64,000 bases of DNA from Halobacteriovorax vibrionivorans. GTDB taxonomy: Bacteria > Bdellovibrionota > Bacteriovoracia > Bacteriovoracales > Bacteriovoracaceae. A program made the translations under genes and the position numbers. This document shows positions 1-9,850 of the stretch, in pieces. The stretch's first letter is position 1. Each line of letters opens with the position of its first letter. The stretch is from positions 992,001 to 1,056,000 of the forward strand of contig NZ_QDKL01000001.1 in the NCBI RefSeq assembly GCF_003346865.1, given 5' to 3'. The notes under the pieces were generated by a model. It had not been told where the DNA came from. It saw only the letters and a program-made list of their open reading frames with translations, and searched no databases.

Positions 1-1643
1 AGGTTCATTTTATAGATAGGAACAAAAACTTTATCGTTACCTTTATAAAGAATGACAAGGTAGTCGGATTTTGAACCGCCAATATCCATGGCCTCAAGGC
101 CTAAGTATTTTCCAATACCATGTTTAGAGTGGATGACATAGTCGCCTTCTTTTAGTGATGCTAATTGTTCAGCAAAGAGATCAATATCTTTAATCTTAGA
201 AACTTTTGCTTTATCTCGACGAATAGCAAAGAGATCACTGTCTGAGATAACTAGTAATTTATCGCTAGGGTAATAGAATCCCTCTGTCAGTTTGAAATTA
301 ATAAAATCAATTCTACTTTGTATTTCACCAGACAATTCAAACATTTCAATTAAATGTTTGATCTCATTTTTTGAATTATCATTTTGAATAGTAAAAATAA
401 TTTTACCTGAATATTTAAAGTCGTTTTTTAAATGATCAAATAATCCAGATAAGAACTCTTTTTTTGAGTGATAATTAATATCAAACTTAGAGATATAAGA
501 CTTAAAAGGTGCAAGACCTAGATCCACTACATTAGTATCATGATCAATTTGAGCATTAATATTTAGATGATTTAAATTAAGAACATTCTCTTTACGTAAA
601 CGATCGATAGTTGATAAGTCATAGAAATATTTTGGTGAAGGAAGTAGTTCTTCAGTTTCTTCAAAATCTGTTGATAATTCATCATAATAATTTGTGAGAT
701 TGTCTTCTGTATTATCTCGATCAAAAACGATAGTTAACCAGTTCTCATCAATATAATCGAGTAATGATTCTGTTTCATTTGGTTTAAAAAATAATGGTGT
801 GTAGACGGGGTGATTTTCAAAGAGCATTCCGTTTGAAAGTTTTGAAAATAATTCATTTCTAGCTTCAAGAAGTTCTCTTTGATTGGCCCTTGGTCTTGGT
901 AGATTATCGCGAAGATTATTTGAATAATGAGATTCACAAAAAATCGAAGGGCCTGGAGTAATTGTTAAGCTTTGAACTTTTTTGTCTTTAATTGTTTTTA
1001 AAGTCTCTTTATCGATTTCAAAAATTTCCTCAATCATTTCATCAAAGTAGTGAATACGTATAGGGTGCATTCCTACTGGATAGATATCAAAGATTTCACC
1101 TTTTTTAGAAAATGTACCTTGCTCTTCAACAGTGAATGAAGAAGTGTAGCCAAGTGATACTAATTTTCCTGCCAATTCATCAGGAGAGATAATATCTGAT
1201 TCTTCAATTTTAAAAGTTGTTTCATTAAAAAATTCTTTTGGAGGTACTTTCAAAGATAATGCTTCTATTGATGTAATGACTGTTAGGTCACTATTTTTTC
1301 TTGATATTATTTTTTTTAATGCTGAGTGTCGGGCAAGTTGTGCACTTTCTGATGAATACATTCCAGAATATGGTGATGCGTCAAGCCCAGGATAAAAAAC
1401 AAGATTTATTTTTAAAAAACTAGATTTTACTAATTCATAATACTGTTCAGCTTCATCTTGATTTTCGAAAATCAATAAATTTGGTGGATGATCATAGCTC
1501 TTATTTTGATTAAGTAAAAACTTGAAGAACGCCCAGTACTCCCTGTTTATACCATCAATAGTGAGGTCATGTTGCTTAGTGTCTAACCAAGATAATAGCT
1601 TTGTGCGCAGTGGTGTAAATAAATCCATGTCGTTTTTTAACAT
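1..1643 (-). CDS. mfd: Transcription-repair coupling factor Mfd, N-terminal part (cut by window edge)
   Basis: Mfd is the ATP-driven translocase that removes RNA polymerase stalled at DNA lesions and recruits UvrA. Only about the first 547 codons lie in the window. The translation starts MLKNDMDLF and runs through a UvrB-like N-terminal domain, including KKGEIFDIYPVG, the family motif. At the window edge it enters the CarD-like RNA polymerase interaction domain (GGSKSDYLVILYKG, then VPIYKM). The helicase motifs lie outside the window. The start is ATG at 1643, with an in-frame ATG at 1628 as alternative; neither has a clear ribosome binding site. The gene is divergent from nuoA and shares a 150-base spacer with it. 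Confidence 0.93.
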   Translation of the reverse strand, partial: MLKNDMDLFTPLRTKLLSWLDTKQHDLTIDGINREYWAFFKFLLNQNKSYDHPPNLLIFENQDEAEQYYELVKSSFLKINLVFYPGLDASPYSGMYSSESAQLARHSALKKIISRKNSDLTVITSIEALSLKVPPKEFFNETTFKIEESDIISPDELAGKLVSLGYTSSFTVEEQGTFSKKGEIFDIYPVGMHPIRIHYFDEMIEEIFEIDKETLKTIKDKKVQSLTITPGPSIFCESHYSNNLRDNLPRPRANQRELLEARNELFSKLSNGMLFENHPVYTPLFFKPNETESLLDYIDENWLTIVFDRDNTEDNLTNYYDELSTDFEETEELLPSPKYFYDLSTIDRLRKENVLNLNHLNINAQIDHDTNVVDLGLAPFKSYISKFDINYHSKKEFLSGLFDHLKNDFKYSGKIIFTIQNDNSKNEIKHLIEMFELSGEIQSRIDFINFKLTEGFYYPSDKLLVISDSDLFAIRRDKAKVSKIKDIDLFAEQLASLKEGDYVIHSKHGIGKYLGLEAMDIGGSKSDYLVILYKGNDKVFVPIYKMN

Positions 1644-1795
1644 AATTTCATGTCATGAAAAAGAATTTATGCATTGGCCCATGCGTTACTAAATAGAAGA
1701 TATTACTCAAAAAAAGAAGGGCCAATTTATTTCCAAAGTGCTAGTAATCGTGTAATATTTGGAAACTTACTTTACTTATACATGGAGAATTATCG

Positions 1796-2212
1796 ATGTC
1801 GCAGAACTTTGACGTCTATATGCCGGTGTTAATTTTAGCAGTCGTGGCAGTAGTGGCTTTTGTTGGTACATTGCTTGTTGGTCGTTTAGTAAGACCAAAT
1901 AATCCAACGGAACTTAAGCAAACACCTTATGAATGTGGTGAGGAGCCAACAGGCGCAGCGTGGTCAAACTTTAATGTTCGTTTCTACGTTATTGCCTTAG
2001 TCTTTCTTATCTTTGACGTAGAGGGCGCTTTGATGTTTCCGGTGGCAACAGTTTATAAAAACTTCGTCGACATTGGACAAGGTGGTGCAGTTCTTGGATC
2101 ACTACTAATGTTCATCATTATTCTAAGTTTAGGTTTAGTTTATTGCTGGAAAAAGGGTGACCTTGATTGGGTTAAGTCTTATGAAGCAAATATAGATGGG
2201 AAGGATAAATAA
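1796..2212 (+). CDS. nuoA: NADH-quinone oxidoreductase subunit A
   Basis: NuoA is a small three-helix subunit of the complex I membrane arm, near the quinone site. The 138-residue length is normal. Residues about 45-75 hold the family signature: YECG, then the run NVRFYVIALVFLIFDVE. Membrane helices lie at about 8-30, 62-82 and 95-117. A GGAGA ribosome binding site sits 7 bases before the ATG. It is the first gene of a nuo operon that jumps straight from A to H; the stop codon shares one base with the nuoH start. Confidence 0.97.
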   Translation: MSQNFDVYMPVLILAVVAVVAFVGTLLVGRLVRPNNPTELKQTPYECGEEPTGAAWSNFNVRFYVIALVFLIFDVEGALMFPVATVYKNFVDIGQGGAVLGSLLMFIIILSLGLVYCWKKGDLDWVKSYEANIDGKDK

Positions 2213-3420
2213 TGAATGAAACGATAGTATCGTATTTATCACAAGCTCCTGGCTTTTCTATGGCCGTTGATGGTTTATCAAAGCTACTAGGTTTTGATGC
2301 AACTGGAGTCGTAACTTTTTTAATCTTCTTAGTTTTTTCACTTGTGATTGTTGGTGCACTTTCTGCAGTAGGTGGTCTTGGGACTTATGCTGAAAGAAAG
2401 ATCTCTGCCGATCTACAAATGAGACAAGGTCCAAACAGAGTTGGTCCTTTTGGTATCCTTCAGTTTTTAGCTGATGGTGTGAAGATGCTTTTAAAAGAAG
2501 ATGTTGTACCACGTGATGCAGATAAATTTATGTTTAATCTGGCACCGATGATGGCACTTGTTGGTGTATTCATGTCACTAGCAGTTGTACCATTTTCAAG
2601 TGGCTTTACTCTTACACATTTAAACGTTGGTGTTTTCTACTTAGTAGGTGTTAGTTCACTTGTTGGTGTTGCTATCTTCCTTGGTGGTTACGCTTCAAAC
2701 TCAAAGTGGTCAATGCTTGGTGGTATGAGAGGTGCTTCACAAATTATTTCTTATGAAGTTCCAGTAACACTTTCGCTTCTTGCAATTGTTGTAATGACAG
2801 GTTCTCTTTCATTTAAGGGAATAACGGAAGCTCAAGGTGGTCTACCTCATCAGTGGTTTGTTCTACACAATCCATTTACTTTTATCGGTTTCTTTATTCT
2901 TTTCATTGGTGTTTTAGCTGAGACAAACAGAGCACCATTTGACCTTCCGGAAGCTGAGTCAGAACTTGTATCTGGTTACCATACAGAATTCACAGGTATG
3001 AAGTTCGCATTCTTCGCACTTGCAGAATATATTGAAGTATTTGTTGTTTGCGGTGTTGTTGCTGCTCTTTTCCTTGGTGGTTATCAAGTACCATTTGGAC
3101 TTGGGACAGGTGAATTCGTAAACAAACTAGTTCCAGCCGCACATCCTATGATTGGAAAGCAAGTTGGAAACTTCTTACAACTTGGTTCTTTTGTAACTAA
3201 GACTTTACTACTTTATTACGTTGTAATCTGGATTAGATGGACACTACCAAGAATGAGAGTTGACTCTCTAATGGTACTTTGTTGGAAATATTTAACTCCA
3301 ATTGCACTATTTAACTTAATTGGTTGTGCTGTATGGCTTTATCTATTTAATGGTAAGTCAATGTGGGCAATCCTTGGAAAAGTAATCGCATCTGCATCAG
3401 CTGGTGCGGGCGGACACTAA
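2212..3420 (+). CDS. nuoH: NADH-quinone oxidoreductase subunit H
   Basis: NuoH forms much of the quinone-binding chamber where the peripheral and membrane arms meet. The protein has about eight or nine membrane helices. The hallmark loop ETNRAPFDLPEAESELVSGY lies near residue 240, and AERKISADLQMRQGPNRVGP near residue 60. At 402 residues it is longer than the usual 320-350; the extra length is at the C-terminus and in a loop near residues 290-325. It directly follows nuoA with a one-base overlap. The peripheral-arm genes (nuoB-G, I) that usually separate A and H are absent here. Confidence 0.97.
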   Translation: MNETIVSYLSQAPGFSMAVDGLSKLLGFDATGVVTFLIFLVFSLVIVGALSAVGGLGTYAERKISADLQMRQGPNRVGPFGILQFLADGVKMLLKEDVVPRDADKFMFNLAPMMALVGVFMSLAVVPFSSGFTLTHLNVGVFYLVGVSSLVGVAIFLGGYASNSKWSMLGGMRGASQIISYEVPVTLSLLAIVVMTGSLSFKGITEAQGGLPHQWFVLHNPFTFIGFFILFIGVLAETNRAPFDLPEAESELVSGYHTEFTGMKFAFFALAEYIEVFVVCGVVAALFLGGYQVPFGLGTGEFVNKLVPAAHPMIGKQVGNFLQLGSFVTKTLLLYYVVIWIRWTLPRMRVDSLMVLCWKYLTPIALFNLIGCAVWLYLFNGKSMWAILGKVIASASAGAGGH

Positions 3421-3438
3421 TATTTAAGGATATTTGAG

Positions 3439-3972
3439 ATGTTTATTAACACAATGTTTTTAATTTCAGCTGCGGCAACTATTATAGGAGCATTCCTAGT
3501 CGCCGTTTCTAAAAATTTAATGCATGCATGTATTTTCCTTCTACTTTCTCTTTTTGGAGTAGCTGGGCTTTATGCAACTCTAGGCGCTGACTTCTTAGCA
3601 GCAACTCAGTTAGTTGTTTATGCAGGTGGTGTTGTAATTCTTATGCTATTTGCCATCATGTTAACTGGTGGTATTGAACAAGCTTTTAATAAGTTTGGAC
3701 TTAAGAAAGTTGCAGCCATGGGAACAACAAAAACTTATGCAACAGCAGGCTTTATGATGATTGTTATGAGTTTTGTTCTAATGAAGATACTTGCACCAGT
3801 TCTTAAAGTTCAAAAGCATGTTGAGCTTGAAGGTATTAAGCCAACAGTAAATGAGATTGGAACTAAATTAATTACAGACCATGTTTTAGCTTTCGAAATT
3901 TCATCGATTCTTCTACTTGGTGCACTTGTTGGTGCAGCTGTAATTTCTAGACCAAGGAGAATTAGAAAATGA
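3439..3972 (+). CDS. nuoJ: NADH-quinone oxidoreductase subunit J
   Basis: NuoJ is a five-helix membrane subunit whose third helix carries the pi-bulge linking quinone chemistry to proton pumping. The 177-residue length is typical. The conserved stretch QLVVYAGGVVILMLFAIM, near residues 55-75, matches the family helix. Helices are predicted near 5-25, 28-48, 55-77, 95-118 and 150-168. The gene ends in an ATGA overlap with nuoK, so the two are translationally coupled. Confidence 0.96.
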   Translation: MFINTMFLISAAATIIGAFLVAVSKNLMHACIFLLLSLFGVAGLYATLGADFLAATQLVVYAGGVVILMLFAIMLTGGIEQAFNKFGLKKVAAMGTTKTYATAGFMMIVMSFVLMKILAPVLKVQKHVELEGIKPTVNEIGTKLITDHVLAFEISSILLLGALVGAAVISRPRRIRK

Positions 3973-4274
3973 TTACACTAACATCATACTTGTTAATTTC
4001 TTTTTTCTTATTCTTGGCCGGTGTTGCGGTTATGGTTGCAAGAAAGAATATTATTGCAATCATGCTAGGAATTGAATTAATTCTAAACGCTGCAGGTTTA
4101 AACTTTGCGGCTTATACAAGATTTGCAAACCAGAATATTGACGGTCATATAATGTCATTATTCATTATTGTTATTGCTGCAGCAGAAGCGGCAGTTGGTT
4201 TAGCGATTGTGATTCGTTTCTTCCAAGTTAAGGATACGATTCACATTGATGACGCTACTGAACTACAAAGTTAA
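3969..4274 (+). CDS. nuoK: NADH-quinone oxidoreductase subunit K
   Basis: NuoK is a three-helix membrane subunit, homologous to MrpC, in the proton path of complex I. The 101 residues include GIELILNAAGLNFAAY near residue 35 with the conserved Glu of helix 2, and a second conserved acidic position in the AAAEAAVGLAIVI stretch of helix 3. The start ATG overlaps the nuoJ stop by 4 bases. Confidence 0.96.
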   Translation: MITLTSYLLISFFLFLAGVAVMVARKNIIAIMLGIELILNAAGLNFAAYTRFANQNIDGHIMSLFIIVIAAAEAAVGLAIVIRFFQVKDTIHIDDATELQS

Positions 4275-4296
4275 TTAAGAGATATAAGGGAAGAAA

Positions 4297-6480
4297 ATGG
4301 ATTATACGATTTCTAGTATTGCTCCAATTGTTTTACTACCGTTCTTTGCTTTCGTAATTAATGCATTTATTGCATCACGCTTTACGAGAACGGCCGTTGC
4401 AATCAGTTGTGCAGCAATCGCAGGTTCGACAATTTATGCGTGGAGAATTTTTAGCGATTTCGTTTTTGGAACGTATTCAGCTAACTACCACATTCACAAA
4501 GTATTCACTTGGTTTGACCTAAATGGTGGTGGTCAAGAGTTCGCAGTTAAGATGGGATTCTACATCGATAATATGACTGCTGTTCTAGTTATGATGGTTA
4601 CGGCCGTTGCAACACTGATCCACATTTTCTCAACTTGGTATATGAAAGATGACATGAACTACGGTAGAAACGGACGTTTCTTCACTTATATGTCACTCTT
4701 TACTTCAGCAATGCTTGGTCTATCACTTTCAGATAACTTACTTTCAGTATTTATCTTTTGGGAGATCATGGGATTCTGTTCATACTCACTAATTGGTCAC
4801 TACTATGAAAAAGAAGTTGCTGGTGCAGCTAACGTAAAAGCTTTCATGACAACAAGAGTAGGGGATGTTTTCTTCCTTCTAGGTATTGTTGCTCTTTGGA
4901 CTGTTGTTGGTTCAGTAAGTTTCGTAGATCTTTATAATGCAATCGATGCTGGTGGATTAGTTGGCAAGGCCGTTATTGGAATTCCTTTAGCAACTTTTGC
5001 TGGTATGTGTATCTTCATGGGGACAATCGGTAAGTCAGCTCAATTCCCTTTAAACGTTTGGCTACCGGATGCGATGAATGGTCCTACTCCATGTTCAGCA
5101 CTAATTCACGCTGCAACAATGGTTGCTGCTGGTGTTTATCTATCTTTAAGAATCTATCCACTTCTTGATGCTGGTGGACTATTAACTTTTGTTGCTTATA
5201 TTGGTGGTATCACTGCTTTCGGTGCAGCGACTATCGCTCTTGTTCAAACAGACTTTAAAGCGGTTCTTGCTTTCTCAACAATCTCACAACTTGGTTACAT
5301 GGTACTAGGTATTGGTGTTGGGTCTTATAATGCTGCTTTCATGCACCTAATTACTCACGCTGTTTTCAAGGCTTGTTTATTCTTAAGTGCAGGTTCTGTT
5401 ATTCACTCACTTCATGATCACCACACACATGCTCACGTACAAGAAATGCCGAGAATGGGTGGTCTAAGACATAAAATGAAATTCACTTGGTTTGCAATGT
5501 GGTGTTGTACTCTTGCAATCGCAGGTATTCCTTTCTTCTCAGGTTTCGTATCTAAAGATAGAATCCTAGGAGATGCATTAATTGAAGCACTTCATTCACC
5601 AGTTATGATTGCTCCAGCAGTACTTGGTTTCATGGGTGCACTTCTTACTGCATTCTATATGTGTCGTATGATGTTCCTTGCTTTCCACGGTAAGCCAAGA
5701 GACAAAGAAGTTTACGATCACTGCCATGAAGAAAAGTTTTCATGGAATAGAAACCTTCCACTATTACTACTTGCTGTATTTACACTAGGTGTATGGTTCT
5801 CAGGTTCTTTAACAGGTCAAGGATTTGTTAAGGTTGCTGATAAGGCAAACGGTAAATATGAGTGGTTCCAAACTTTAATTCAAAAGCCTAAGAAAGGTCA
5901 GTTTGAAAATTATAAGAGAGAAGCTCTAGGCTCAATTGATGTTCGTGAAAAAGGAACATTTACTAAGTCTAAGTATGACTCTACTTACGGACTTTCTGAA
6001 GAAGAAGCACATCACATTCACCAGGTTCACTATATTGGTGCTGGTATGTCGATTGTAATTGCTTTTACTGGTGTATTCATCGCTATGATGATGTATCTGT
6101 GGGGTAAATGGAATCCAGGATTCTGGGTTAATACATTCAACCGTTACTACAGAACACTTCAGGGTAAATACTTTATGGATGAGTTCTATATTGATGGATT
6201 AATCAAGAAAGGACTTCTTCCATTTAATAACATATTAGCTAAATTTGACATGGGATTCTATGACAGATTTGCAATTGATGGTTGGGCCGTAGTAACTCGT
6301 TTTACAATGAGAATTTCGGCTTGGTTCGATAATTTATTTGTCGACACAATTATGGTTGATGGAACAGGTGCAAGTGTACGTCTTTTTAACGTTATCTTGA
6401 GAACTATTCAGAACGGAAAGATCCAGTTCTACATCGCAATTATATTTTTAGTACTATTTGGTTATATTTTAGCTTTATAA
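4297..6480 (+). CDS. nuoL: NADH-quinone oxidoreductase subunit L
   Basis: NuoL is the distal antiporter-like subunit of complex I and carries the long lateral helix along the membrane arm. The core (residues about 60-450) has the family motifs: FWEIMGFCSYSLIGHYY with the conserved Glu, GKSAQFPLNVWLPDAM with the conserved Lys, ALIHAATMVAAGVY with the conserved His, and KAVLAFSTISQLGYM. At 727 residues it is longer than the usual 610-650. Most of the excess is a hydrophilic insert near 500-590 (with EEEAHHIHQVH) before the C-terminal helices. It follows nuoK after 22 bases with an AAGGGAAG ribosome binding site. Confidence 0.97.
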   Translation: MDYTISSIAPIVLLPFFAFVINAFIASRFTRTAVAISCAAIAGSTIYAWRIFSDFVFGTYSANYHIHKVFTWFDLNGGGQEFAVKMGFYIDNMTAVLVMMVTAVATLIHIFSTWYMKDDMNYGRNGRFFTYMSLFTSAMLGLSLSDNLLSVFIFWEIMGFCSYSLIGHYYEKEVAGAANVKAFMTTRVGDVFFLLGIVALWTVVGSVSFVDLYNAIDAGGLVGKAVIGIPLATFAGMCIFMGTIGKSAQFPLNVWLPDAMNGPTPCSALIHAATMVAAGVYLSLRIYPLLDAGGLLTFVAYIGGITAFGAATIALVQTDFKAVLAFSTISQLGYMVLGIGVGSYNAAFMHLITHAVFKACLFLSAGSVIHSLHDHHTHAHVQEMPRMGGLRHKMKFTWFAMWCCTLAIAGIPFFSGFVSKDRILGDALIEALHSPVMIAPAVLGFMGALLTAFYMCRMMFLAFHGKPRDKEVYDHCHEEKFSWNRNLPLLLLAVFTLGVWFSGSLTGQGFVKVADKANGKYEWFQTLIQKPKKGQFENYKREALGSIDVREKGTFTKSKYDSTYGLSEEEAHHIHQVHYIGAGMSIVIAFTGVFIAMMMYLWGKWNPGFWVNTFNRYYRTLQGKYFMDEFYIDGLIKKGLLPFNNILAKFDMGFYDRFAIDGWAVVTRFTMRISAWFDNLFVDTIMVDGTGASVRLFNVILRTIQNGKIQFYIAIIFLVLFGYILAL

Positions 6481-6498
6481 GAGAATTAAGGAGTTACA

Positions 6499-8031
6499 GT
6501 GAACGCACATTCTAATCTATTAAGTTGGATTCTGTGGATGCCTATGATCGGTGTTCTTGGGGTACTTTTATTACCTAAGGCAAAAGAGACGGCAATCAGA
6601 GTATGGTCATTGATAAATACTGTGATCACACTTGTTTTATCAGGTTGTCTATATTTAAAATTCGACAATACTGTTCCAGGTATGCAGGAAATGTTTACCA
6701 TTAAGAAAGCATGGATCCCGCAGTTTAATATTTTCTATCACCTTGGAGTTGATGGTATTTCACTTCCAATGGTTCTACTGACAGCGCTTTTATTTGCGAT
6801 CTGTATCCTTTCTTCTTGGACTGTTAAGAAGCAAATTAAAGGTTACTTTGCATTACTACTAATGCTTCAGTCGACTGTCTTTGGTGTTTTCTTCGCATTA
6901 GACTTCTTCCTATTCTATGTTTACTGGGAAGTAATGCTTATTCCAATGTTCTTCTTAATCGGAATTTGGGGTGGAGAAAATAGAGAATACGCAGCTGTTA
7001 AATTCTTCTTATATACATTCTTTGGTTCAATCCTAATGCTTGTTGGTATGGTTGCTCTATACTTCGTAACAGGTCAAGGTGTTGACTCATTCAATATTCT
7101 AGCTCTTTCTGGTGGTAAGTTTGTAAACGAAACTGTTGAACTATTCGGAATGGCCCTGCCATTTGCAAAAGTATTCTTCGTAGCACTTTTCATTGGTTTT
7201 GCTATTAAAGTTCCAGTATTTCCTTTCCATACTTGGCTACCACACGCTCACGTACAGGCACCAACAGCGATCTCAGTTATCCTTGCCGGTGTACTACTTA
7301 AGATGGGTACTTATGGTTTCTTAAGAATTGCGTTCCCAATTTTCCCATCAGCTTCTGTTTACTTTGCAGATGCTATTGCGTGGCTAGGTCTTATTAATGT
7401 TATTTACGGTGCATTCTGTGCCATGGCACAAAACGATGTTAAGAAACTTGTTGCATACTCTTCAGTTTCTCACATGGGATTTGTAATGCTAGGTCTTGCA
7501 GCAATGACTGTTCAAGGTATGAATGGTGCTGTTCTACAGATGTTCAACCACGGTACTTCAACTGCAATGATGTTCCTTCTTATTGGTATTCTTTATGAAA
7601 GATCACACCACAGATGGATCGTTAGACCAGATGGAACAAAAGGTTTTGGTGGTCTTTATACACAACTTCCAAAATACTCAATTGTTTTCATCATCGCGAT
7701 GTTTGCATCAATGGGTCTACCAGGACTTTCAGGTTTCATCTCTGAAGCTTTAATTTTCCTAGGGATCTACGATAGATTTACAACAATCACTGTAATTGCA
7801 GTTCTTGGTCTACTATTAGGTGCAGCTTACTTACTATGGATGTTCAAGAGAATGTTCTTTGGTGAAGTTATTGAAGAAAATAAATCTTACACAGATATGA
7901 ATGCTAGAGAAATCTTCTACATGCTTCCACTTTGTGTGGCAGTAATTGTATTCGGTATTTATCCGTCTCCACTACTGAACATGATGAAGGCTTCTGTAGG
8001 TAAACTAGTTTCATTATTAGCGACTTTTTAA
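6499..8031 (+). CDS. nuoM: NADH-quinone oxidoreductase subunit M
   Basis: NuoM is the second antiporter-like proton-pumping subunit of complex I. The 510 residues match the family length. Motifs seen are FYVYWEVMLIPMFFLIGIWG (conserved Glu, near residue 145), AIKVPVFPFHTWLPHAHV (conserved Lys, near 240), and DVKKLVAYSSVSHMGF near 312. The start is GTG at 6499, supported by AAGGAG 6 bases upstream. This copy is well conserved, unlike the possible relative encoded at 11364-12650. Confidence 0.97.
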   Translation: MNAHSNLLSWILWMPMIGVLGVLLLPKAKETAIRVWSLINTVITLVLSGCLYLKFDNTVPGMQEMFTIKKAWIPQFNIFYHLGVDGISLPMVLLTALLFAICILSSWTVKKQIKGYFALLLMLQSTVFGVFFALDFFLFYVYWEVMLIPMFFLIGIWGGENREYAAVKFFLYTFFGSILMLVGMVALYFVTGQGVDSFNILALSGGKFVNETVELFGMALPFAKVFFVALFIGFAIKVPVFPFHTWLPHAHVQAPTAISVILAGVLLKMGTYGFLRIAFPIFPSASVYFADAIAWLGLINVIYGAFCAMAQNDVKKLVAYSSVSHMGFVMLGLAAMTVQGMNGAVLQMFNHGTSTAMMFLLIGILYERSHHRWIVRPDGTKGFGGLYTQLPKYSIVFIIAMFASMGLPGLSGFISEALIFLGIYDRFTTITVIAVLGLLLGAAYLLWMFKRMFFGEVIEENKSYTDMNAREIFYMLPLCVAVIVFGIYPSPLLNMMKASVGKLVSLLATF

Positions 8032-8049
8032 TAGTCAATAGGTGAAGTG

Positions 8050-9525
8050 ATGGCTTTAAATTATTTAGCGAGTATCTCACATTATATTCCGGAGCTTTTA
8101 GTATGCTTCACGATGGGGGCCTTAATCCTCATCGAAGCTACTTACGGAAATGATGATAAGGGTAGCTCGAAAAAAATGTTTTACTGGAGTTCGATGATTG
8201 GACTTTTATGTGCTCTGATTTATCAAGTTAAAGGTCTTGGTACTGATGCAACACATATTTTTACAAAGTCTGTTGTCATGGACCATTTCTCTGGTTTTGC
8301 TAAGATCGTTATGATCTTAAGTACGGCAGGGGCAATTTATCTTTCTAAAGTTTCTAAAGATCTTTATGAAGGTACGAAAGCTGAGTTTGGTATCTTAGCA
8401 ATGGGAATCTTAGTTGGTGGTATGCTTCTAGCATCTGCAAACAATATGCTAATTTTCTTTATTGGTATTGAAACACTTTCAATCCTTTCTTATGCAATGG
8501 CAGCTCTTAAGAAAAATGATGAGCGCTCTACTGAAGCAGGTCTTAAGTATGTACTATATGGTGGTGCAACTTCAGGGATGATGTTATTTGGTATGAGTCA
8601 CATCTTTGGAACTCTTGGAACAATTAATTTCTCTGAGATGATCCCAATGATGTCTGCATTAACTGAAGATCAAATACTTATTCTGATTCCTTCGTTCTTA
8701 TTATTCTTTGTTGGTATCGGATATAAAATTGCTTGTGTACCATTCCATATGTGGTCACCAGATGTTTATGAAGGTTCACCTCTTCCAGTAACTGCTTTCT
8801 TCTCATTAGTTCCGAAGTTTGCAGGTATCGCAGCATTTACTAGATTAACTCAAATCTTCTTTGCAGGGGATGTTGGGATGCTTAAACATTCTTGGATCTT
8901 CCTATTGATGATGGTTGCAGCGCTGACGATGACAGTAGGTAATGTCTCTGCAATTGGACAAAGATCAATTAAGAGAATGCTAGCTTTCTCTTCTATCTCA
9001 CACGCTGGTGTAATGATGTTAGGGGCCATTGTTCTTGGTGAAATGGGTGCAACAGCTATCCTTTTTTACGCGGTAACATACCTTTTCATGACTCTTGTAG
9101 CATTCTATATTGCTTCATTTATCCAAGATCACTATGGTAATGATCATATCGATCGTTTTGCTGGTCTTATTAAAAAGCATCCATTTGCTGCAATCGCTAT
9201 GACAATTACAATGTTCTCATTAGCAGGTCTTCCACCTCTAGCGGGATTCGTTGCAAAATTTAATATCTTAGCTGCAGTTGTTCAGCAAAAGTACTATGTA
9301 CTAGCTGTTATCACTGCTGTTAACTCAGTTATCTCGCTTTACTACTACATGAAAGTTGTAAGAGTGATGGTACTGAAAGATGCTGAATCAGATGAGAAGG
9401 TTGCAGGTCTTGGATTTGTTAATCAACTTATTATTGGTGTTTACACTGCACCAGTACTGATTATTGGTATCTTCTGGCAAAAGTTACTTTCTCTTGCCAA
9501 TGGAGCCCTGCTTCTAATTAAGTAG
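8050..9525 (+). CDS. nuoN: NADH-quinone oxidoreductase subunit N
   Basis: NuoN is the third antiporter-like subunit of complex I. The motifs FFIGIETLSILSYAMAALKK (conserved Glu, near residue 135), KIACVPFHMWSPDVYEGSP (conserved Lys, near 225) and SIKRMLAFSSISHAGVMM (near 305) are present. I chose ATG 8050 over the in-frame GTG at 8047 because AGGTG lies at proper spacing; the product is then 491 residues. The stop lies one base from the next gene, so the operon clearly continues past nuoN. Confidence 0.96.
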   Translation: MALNYLASISHYIPELLVCFTMGALILIEATYGNDDKGSSKKMFYWSSMIGLLCALIYQVKGLGTDATHIFTKSVVMDHFSGFAKIVMILSTAGAIYLSKVSKDLYEGTKAEFGILAMGILVGGMLLASANNMLIFFIGIETLSILSYAMAALKKNDERSTEAGLKYVLYGGATSGMMLFGMSHIFGTLGTINFSEMIPMMSALTEDQILILIPSFLLFFVGIGYKIACVPFHMWSPDVYEGSPLPVTAFFSLVPKFAGIAAFTRLTQIFFAGDVGMLKHSWIFLLMMVAALTMTVGNVSAIGQRSIKRMLAFSSISHAGVMMLGAIVLGEMGATAILFYAVTYLFMTLVAFYIASFIQDHYGNDHIDRFAGLIKKHPFAAIAMTITMFSLAGLPPLAGFVAKFNILAAVVQQKYYVLAVITAVNSVISLYYYMKVVRVMVLKDAESDEKVAGLGFVNQLIIGVYTAPVLIIGIFWQKLLSLANGALLLIK

Positions 9526-9526
9526 T

Positions 9527-9826
9527 ATGGAATTAGTACTACTGACAACTACAATCTTATTTTTATTACTTGGGGTAGTCTTAGGCTACCCTTTGTTTTT
9601 CAAGCCAAAGAAGTCTGGCGGCCCATTTCGTAAAGTTCATAACGAAACTAATATTGCGAATTCAAATATTGTCCCTTTAAAATCTGTGTTTAAATACGCG
9701 ATTGTATTTCTAGTTCTTGCAATGATTACAGTTATTATTACAGGTGCAGGAAACTTAGAATTTTATAAAGAAGCGTATTCAATATTGGCCGGCCTTGCTA
9801 CAATTTTAATATTATTAATTTTATAG
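9527..9826 (+). CDS. Small membrane protein, unrecognised
   Basis: A 99-residue protein I do not recognise. It has one N-terminal membrane helix (about 2-24) and a basic loop (FFKPKKSGGPFRK). A short polar stretch and two C-terminal helices (about 54-74 and 80-99) follow. The ATG lies one base after the nuoN stop, so it is almost certainly co-transcribed and translationally coupled with nuoN. Its position suggests an accessory subunit or assembly factor for complex I or for the module that follows; that is inference. No catalytic motif is visible. Confidence 0.72.
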   Translation: MELVLLTTTILFLLLGVVLGYPLFFKPKKSGGPFRKVHNETNIANSNIVPLKSVFKYAIVFLVLAMITVIITGAGNLEFYKEAYSILAGLATILILLIL

Positions 9827-9850
9827 TCTTTTAAGAAATAGGGATGGTTC

